Under the pieces are notes generated by a model. It saw only the letters and a list, made by a program, of their open reading frames with translations. It was not told where the DNA came from and did no database searches. A stretch of 64,000 nucleotides of DNA from Amorphophallus konjac (taxonomy: Eukaryota > Streptophyta > Magnoliopsida > Alismatales > Araceae), in contig CM040125.1 in NCBI GenBank assembly GCA_022559845.1, positions 285,496,200 to 285,560,199 on the forward strand, written 5' to 3'. Positions 57,603-64,000 of the stretch are shown here, in pieces (positions within the stretch are counted from its first letter, which is position 1; each line of letters begins with the position of its first letter). The translations under genes and the position numbers were made by a program.

Positions 57603-58464
57603 GGCCGCCGAACGTGCCTAGTGGCGTGAGATGCAACGCACTGTTCAGGGTCTCACTCAGGCGTTACAACAAGTAGCGCAAGGAGGAGCTAACCATGGAG
57701 TGGGAGATCTCCACCGGAGTTTCCACAATATGAACCCTCCTAAGTTCATTGGCTCGACCGACCCTGACGATGCTGAACATTGGATCAGGGAGATCGAACG
57801 GATATTCCGTGTTATGTAATGCATGGATGACGAGAGGGTGTTACTAGCAACATTTCAATTAGAGAGGGACGCCCGTTTCTAGTGGGAGTCCGTAGAAGCT
57901 ACTATAGCCCAAGATCATGTTACATGGGCAGAGTTCGTTGAGTATTTTAATAACAAGTACTTTTCTGACCGTGTACAAGAGAAGAAGGCCGCCGAATTCG
58001 CCACACTCAAACAACGAACCTTATCGGTGGCTGAGTACGAGGCTTAATTCTCTAGATTATCCATGTACACAAGACACCTGGTGAGTACCTAGAAGATGAA
58101 AGCTAGAATATTCCTTAATGGGCTCAGGCCCCAATACATTACACAACTAGCGCCGATGGACATTCAGATCTATTCGGAGATGGTACGAAGAGCCCAACTG
58201 TTGGAAGGTGCCACGAAACTGTCTGACCGAATCCATGGAAAGGACAAGAAGGAGCATGTCACTAGTTCTGGCACTTTTAAGCCAACCCTCAACAAGAAGA
58301 GAGTCAGTAATGGAGAAAATTCCTCCCAGGAGAAGAAGCCTAAGAAGAATCACAAGCCTTTCTCCATCACTGCCACACCTTCCAAAGAGGTGTGCAAGCA
58401 TTGCAACAAGGCCGGCCATAGGGCTGAAGAATGCTGGAGAAGACTAGGAGCTTGCCTCAGATGA
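57603..58464 (+). pseudogene. Gypsy gag with several nonsense changes
   Basis: Reads MAAERA-stop-WREMQRTVQGL, FHNMNPPKFIGSTDPDDAEH, ERIFRVM-stop, VLLATFQLERDARF-stop-WES, ATLKQRTLSVAEYEA-stop-FSRL, then MKARIFLNGLRPQYITQLAP and the knuckle CKHCNKAGHRAEEC (about 58402-58437). Compared with the gag at 24585, four stops sit where that copy has Gln or Trp (AQW, VMQC, RPWW, EAQF), so each is one C-to-T or G-to-A change. The frame is otherwise almost uninterrupted over 285 codons. It ends just before the insertion at 58474. Confidence 0.85.
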
Positions 58465-58473
58465 GGGAGCCGT

Positions 58474-61068
58474 TGTTGGGTTCGGTGCAGTATTCAGAGG
58501 GGGGGGGGTGAATGAATATAGCCCTTTAGCAATTCGCCCAATTAAAAATCTTCACCCAAAATAAGATTTCGCTCACTTAAAAACTGGAATGCTAACAAGA
58601 CAAATTAGAACACTCATCTACTGAACCTATAAGCAAACAGTTGAGCGCCCCTATGCATTCATCTAGCGGAAGCACAAATAGAACAAAACAAACCACAATG
58701 CAAGAGGGTTTTTAGGTGGTTCGGTCCAGCAGACCTACATCCACCCCACACTCAACCCGAGTGTGGCTTCCTGCTTACTCACAGCTTGAACAGCTGGGCA
58801 TCACAGCTTGCCATGCAAATCGCTGGGCAATACAGCTTAGCCGTCCAGAGGCAGCACCTCTGCAAAACCCACTGACTAACAGCTTGAAGAAATGTATGAA
58901 AGGAAAACGAAAATGGGAAACAAACAGCAATCAGAAGGCTGTAAACAATGAAGCACAACGTGGCTCTTAAAGAGCTAACTGGAGTGGATCTGATCCAACT
59001 TCCAGTAGGAACGATCTTCTCTGATCTTCTCTTCTCTCTCTCTTCCTTCTTCTTCTTTTCACACTCTGCTCGAGCTCCCTATCTCTTTCCTTTTCTTCTT
59101 TCTCTTCTGCTTCTTCTCCCTTTGTCTTCTCTCTATCTGGATCGTGGTGGCTCTCTGCTGCTACAACATTCTCTGCTCAAGCTTCGCCTCTTGAATCTCG
59201 ATCATCTTCATCCGAAGATGAAGCCTTCTATTTATATCAGCAGCAGCAGCAGCTAGGGCGTGTGGTCTCCACAGCTCCCGCCCAATCGACTTTGCCATGT
59301 GTTAGCATCTCAGCTCCTTGGATCACGTGCCAGACACCAATGGAGTGGTGGAAGGTACGAAAGCTTATCCGCTTGTGACTGATGTGGCAGTTGACGACTG
59401 AAGGTGGGATCACCTTAACGTGCTCAGCAACTGGAATTAGATGGCGTCAACCCTCTTGCTCTAAGGAGTTGACGCAGCCTTCTGATATCTTCTTCCTACG
59501 AAACTCAAGTCTGATGCGTTGACTCCATCAGCCAGCTGCGTTAACGCATCAGCAATCCAGTGATCAAGGTCTTCGGCAGATAACCGTGCTGCATCGACGC
59601 TGCTAATCCATAGCGTTGACGCAGTGGTGTTCCAGAGTTGAATGTATATCAGACTCAATTGCTGCGTGGACGCTGTCTTGCAATGGCGTTGACGCACTGC
59701 AGTATTCCAGTGAGCTATGGACTCTGCCTCATTAACTACTGCGTTGACGCTGCTGTAGCATGGAGTTGACGCAGCCAGGTGAAGCTATGAAATCCTCTTT
59801 AACTGAAGCGTGGACGCATTGAACTCCCAGCGTTGACCCTGTTCTTCATTATTGTCATCATCTGAAGACAGTGTATAGACTTTAGAACTGATGCACGATG
59901 TACATTCTTACTCGAGTGAGACGATGACCAAGACGATACAGCTACAGTGATGTACAGACTTGGCATGAGACGCAAATTGAGACGATGCACAATGTATAGA
60001 CATTAATGTGATGCACAAGTGCACAGTCCAATGTATGGACTTATGAAGTTCAACTTGTGAGTGTACAGACTTCACCAATGAAACGCTCACTGTACAGACT
60101 TGCTGGCTGCAACGTGAGACGCTGTATAGACTTCGTCTTCCAGCGTATAGACTTGATGAATGCATAAGTCACAAGACCGACAGACTTAGCTTGTATAGAC
60201 TTAGCATGACACACACATGCGATGTACAGACTTCAAGTCATGCAGTGCAATGTACACACTTCAGCTAAGCAAGCTTCAGTGAATGTATGGACTTTATGAA
60301 CAATGCAAGCAGCTCTGTACACACTTTAGCCATTGCAATGCAGTGAAAGCAATGCAACAATGTCTAGACTTGGTCCATGAACTGTGCACATGAATGTGCA
60401 GACTCCAAAGCATGAATGAATGCAATGTACAGAGTTGAAGATGTTCTGGGCACAGTGTATAGACATGCTCTCTCGGGGGGTCGACCCATCAAGAAGGGGT
60501 GTCGACCCACTTCAGTCCAGACTATGCTGATAGAAGTGATGAATGCACTAATGCAAACAAGAAAATGCAATGTGCACAGAAACACATCAATGCAATGTAT
60601 AGACTTATGCGAGCATGCTGCAGCCATTGTACAGGCTTGTCAATGTATGGACTTTAAGTCCAATGCAAAGCAGCAATGTATAGACTTATAGAGTTGACGC
60701 TGCAGACTTGAGAATGCTGTGTACACACTCACAGTGTTGACGCTGCAGACTTTAGAATGCTGTGTACACACTCACAGCGTTGACGCTGCAGACTTGAGAC
60801 ACACTCACAGCGTTGACGCTTCATGAGACACTAAATAAGATGGACAGTCTGAGGGAGTCGACCCATCAAGGATATCGAACATGGCACACTCATGCAATCT
60901 CCACAGACTAAATCAGATATAACACACTCAAGCATTCAAATCAACATGCCATCATCATAAAGAACACATAATATCATAATGCACTCACTGTGTTGCAATC
61001 ATCAAAACAAGACAGCATTGCTATCATCAAATCAACATAGCACATGCTTGTGCCTAAGGGGCACAACA
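58474..61068 (-). repeat. 3' LTR of the second pol-less element (2595 bp)
   Basis: The minus strand starts TGTTGTGCCCC at 61068 and ends CCCAACA at 58474. A C tract (G on plus, 58499-58508) lies near the end, and the hairpin pair at 58715-58766. GCTGT/CAGC stem-loops lie at 58771-58882 and TATA (minus ATATAAATA) at 59229-59237. Arrays of GCGTTGACGC motifs (59440-59840, 60690-60820), TGTATAGACTT motifs (59870-60690) and GGTCGACCC (60478, 60855) complete U3. Confidence 0.88.
59229..59237 (-). promoter_or_regulatory. TATA box of the minus-strand LTR
   Basis: The minus strand reads ATATAAATA, downstream of the decamer arrays in transcription direction. Confidence 0.7.
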
Positions 61069-61082
61069 TTCTCCCCATTTTT
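61069..61082 (-). promoter_or_regulatory. Polypurine tract
   Basis: The minus strand reads AAAAATGGGGAGAA directly before the LTR; one T interrupts the purines. Confidence 0.8.
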
Positions 61083-63264
61083 GATGATGGCAACACACTG
61101 TGACAGTGAGTCACACACAAAATTTTCTCCCCCTTTGACATAATCAAAAAGAGAAAAAACAGTATAAACAAGAGTGCAAAGTGCATTATGCATGTAAATT
61201 CCTCTAGAACAGTAAACTCCCCCTGAAGATATGACTCCCCCTGAACTAGTTCTCCCCCTAAATAATTGCTCCTCCTTTGAGAAGGAATATGGACAGATAA
61301 TTCAAAGGTAGATAAGGTAGGAGGGTCACTTGACAACAGCATAAGCATAGGTTCAGAAAAGAGCATGATTATAAACAATTGTCAAAGTATAAGAATCAAC
61401 AACATATAATTTTGACAAAAAATCAGGTTTAACAGTGATAAATCTAGAGTAAAACACCTGACCCCTGAAAAAGAGTTTTAGACTCCATTTATAGCAATGA
61501 ATCTAAGGCACATGGTATTAATAGATAAGTCAGAAATAATACCCTTTTGTGATTAAACATGGAATTTCAAGAAAGGCAACTTGAATATGTATTGAGAAAA
61601 ATAATTTTCACTCATTGACTTTTGATTTCAAAGAGTTACAGCAGTTTGATTTTCATTTTTCAATTTCTGAACCTGAACTAAGTGAATAGACCAGTGGCAT
61701 TTATGCCGTTGACATTAGGTGTACACCTTGATCAGAGGTAGGTACCCCCAGTTACTAGGCATAAACTACTAGATCTATTTCAGATCAAGACCTACAAGGA
61801 ATAGTCTTCACTTTTGACATTAAGGGTACATCGTAATTAGAGGCCAGTACCCTCAGTTACTTGGTGAGGACTCCCCCTATAGATTTGACCCTATGAACAG
61901 AGATAGTCTAAAGCACTTCATGACATGTGAATTTTCCTGCTTCTTTGGAGGAGTTCACAGTTTCTCAGTGCAATCAACCATTGCTCTGTCACAATGTTCA
62001 GTTCTTTACATTTGTGATCTTATTTACTGCTGCCCTTATTTCTTTTAGAGTGATTATTTAAAAAATCATTACATACTCTTATTCATCTGTTCTAGACATT
62101 TCCATTTCAACACATTTAGGCATTACAAATTTTTTTTTCTATTTTAGCCATGAGACAAAGATTAAGAGCTATAAAAGTTTTTTTTTATCTCAAATTCTGA
62201 AGTGCAGACACTTAACTCTCCAATTTATAAAGGTTAAACCTTTAATTCTTTTCAATTTGTAAGAGTGATTCTTATAAAAGAACAATTGAAATAATCACAA
62301 CTCAATGTACTAAACCAGATACAGAACTGTTGTTCAGTGAAAATGATAGGGAAAGGATAGCAATAAGCATTATGGTCCAATAGCATCTGATGTCGAAAGA
62401 TATGAATTAATTGAGTGGGGACAGTGAGGAGTAAAAAGGATTCAAAGAATTGAACTGAACTCACAGCACCCCCTGACACCATGATGCAAAATATATGCAA
62501 TGCAATACACTGTTCTACATGCAGACTATGCACCAAGGATACATGAGACAAGTATGCAATCAATTCAGGTTTATGCATCCAAGTCATGAACATTTTTATC
62601 CTTTTTTCAGATTTTTCAAAATATGATGCAATGCACTATTCTACATGAAGACTGGACCCATGGTACTAGGCGGAGAATCTGGTCTCAAAGACCATCTCAC
62701 ACATGGTAGAAACCTCTGGGCAGATTTTCCTGCCTTTTAGTAACATACCAAGATAATGCAACATAAGACAGTCCTACATGCATTGAACAGCATCATTGAC
62801 AGTCATGCAAATGATGTATGCAGACATAAGACACATGCATTGACTGTGTACACTAAATGAACCATTCACAATCAGCAAGTTATGTATTTAACAGCAAGCA
62901 TGCACTGCATTAACACATAACACATGCATTGACACAAAGTCTATATAGTGCATCAACTGAATACACTAAAGAAGCATTCAAATTCAGTTCAACATATAGC
63001 AAGAGAAGAACATCAGATATTCAGAATTGAATTCAATAGCTAAGTCTGGAATGCAGACTGATCAGCTAGACATGAAGAGATCATCAAAATTCAGCCAAGC
63101 ATATCAACATGAAGTTCACATTTTTTCATACTCACAAATTCAGATGATGAGTTTTAGAGCAAAGTTCAGAACTGACTTGAAATGGAGTATCCTGGGATTT
63201 TCTTCTTGAGTGCCTTGGTTAACCCCTTTTATTTCTCCAACCAAGGCACACCTGCAAGATAAAA
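61083..63264 (-). other. Non-coding region with repeated PPT-like tracts
   Basis: No coding frame. On the minus strand several GGGGGAG tracts lie in the 300 bases nearest the LTR and one near 61870. At 62660-62740 (plus) GTACTAGGCGGAG recalls the post-pol stretch at 8440-8480. Confidence 0.7.
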
Positions 63265-63968
63265 TCAAGTTGATCCTGCAGGAACCCAAGAGGTCTTGGG
63301 TCCTGAATTACCCCTATCAGGTGTTCTAAATAATTTCTTAGCAATATTATCATCAAATTCCATTAGAGAGCAATCAGACATAGAATGTCCAAAATTTTCA
63401 CAATAATGACATGAACCAACAGATTTTCTGGTCCTATGATGCTTATCAAAAGTAGCATGAGACCTGTGAGATTGAGCATGAGTTGTTCTATTGTTTACAT
63501 GGACATTCTGTTTCTTATTCTTCTTAATCCAACATTCAGCAGATTTGTGACCTGTTTTACCACAGTTAAAGCATGAAAAATTCACAGGTTTGAGAATTTA
63601 AAGGCTTTGTCATTAACATGACTTACCTGAGCATGCCAACATTTCTTGACTGTATGGCCATGCTTCCCACACTCATAGCACCTCAGGTGCTTACTTCTCG
63701 AGTTGTTGTTCCCCCAATGATATCCTGACCAGCATTCATTTGCCTTATGCCCAGGCTTATTACAAGTGAAATAGATAGTATGCTGGCCTGAAGTAGATCT
63801 GTGTCTATGTGGGTCATGAGCATGTGCAAAAGATCTAGAATTCACATTGTTATCTTCTTTCAGTTTAAAACATGCATTTATTAAATGACCACGCCTACCA
63901 TAATAATAACAGGATGCATTAGATTTCTTAGTGGCATGGTTTCTATCAAAAGATTTTCTTGAATGCAC
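63265..63968 (-). pseudogene. Gag zinc-knuckle region of the second pol-less element
   Basis: Two minus frames, 63968-63582 and 63585-63265, overlap by four bases, with a break between them. Knuckles in order: CYYYGRRGHLINAC (second Cys lost), YFTCNKPGHKANEC (first Cys lost), CYECGKHGHTVKKC, CFNCGKTGHKSAEC and CHYCENFGHSMSDC. The end, GPKTSWVP, is identical to that at 7960-7990. At least five knuckles, so the expanded array is a shared property of this pol-less family. The N-terminal gag is beyond the window. Confidence 0.82.
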
Positions 63969-64000
63969 TGTTTTACTAGCATGCTCATCTTCTTTCAGTA

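Larger units (their letters stand above)
54499..58473 (+). mobile_element. Gypsy element (relative of the 15712-28041 family), right part cut off
   Basis: LTR about 54499-57429 ending GGGGCGTGACA, PBS 57437-57449, gag from 57603, interrupted by the Sirevirus-like LTR at 58474. The LTR end, PBS spacing and gag match the tandem array family at protein level, but the nucleotide sequence is diverged. The left end (TGACAAATTA, after AACCG) is inferred from where the gene fragment stops. Confidence 0.75.
58474..64000 (-). mobile_element. Second pol-less Sirevirus-like element, minus strand, runs off right edge
   Basis: 3' LTR 58474-61068, PPT at 61069, non-coding region with several CTCCCCC tracts (61121, 61213, 61230, 61250, 61870 on plus), then gag zinc knuckles from 63265 upward. 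No protease, integrase or RT lies between LTR and knuckles, the same deletion as in 2691-13108. The rest of gag and the 5' LTR lie beyond 64000. GCCGT at 58469-58473 may be the target duplication. Confidence 0.85.

Overview
The window is plant nuclear DNA. It has an intron-containing glyoxal/galactose-oxidase-type gene, copia and gypsy LTR retrotransposons primed by initiator tRNA-Met, a CACTA transposon end, and no bacterial operon structure. The strong GC bias of the oxidase exons against AT-rich surroundings suggests a monocot; that is inference. More than 90% of the window is nested mobile DNA. I saw no tRNA, rRNA or CRISPR.

Layout. (1) 1-14892: a minus-strand gypsy element (decayed gag, LTR ending at 14892), split by a complete Sirevirus-like copia element at 2691-13108. 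That element has 2.7 kb LTRs, TSD AGGCG, gag and tandem zinc knuckles but no pol. (2) 14893-15711 and 28047-about 28575: a Sirevirus-type LTR split by a gypsy array at 15712-28041 with the unusual order LTR-gag-LTR-gag-LTR and one TSD, TTGTG. (3) 28580-29476: unassigned, LTR-like. (4) 29477-44663: a Sirevirus-like copia element with gag, protease and RT/RNase H but no integrase core. Its 5' LTR holds a solo LTR (30237-32334, TSD AGTAC). Its gag holds a young 6.1 kb LTR element (34279-40371, TSD AGAAG) carrying one intact 360-codon ORF of unknown family. (5) 45863-49196: the only apparently intact host gene, a three-exon GLOX-type oxidase on the minus strand. (6) 49900-64000: a gypsy LTR fragment, then a nest in which a Sirevirus-type LTR (from 50733) is cut by a CACTA element (from 52581) carrying fused fragments of a DWARF53/SMXL gene and a probable SANT-type gene. 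The CACTA is cut by a gypsy element (about 54499), which is cut by a second pol-less Sirevirus-like element (58474 to beyond the right edge, minus strand).

The elements seem to work as a dependency network. The pol-less elements keep gag zinc knuckles, PBS, multiple polypurine tracts and large LTRs, so they would need RT and integrase in trans from relatives. The LTRs carry much unexplained non-coding structure: arrays of self-complementary decamers upstream of the TATA boxes, paired hairpins with compensatory changes in R/U5, GCTG/CAGC stem-loop arrays, and a predicted three-way-junction RNA shared by two otherwise unlike elements (28311-28412 and 36517-36617). That last module is the best candidate for something undescribed.
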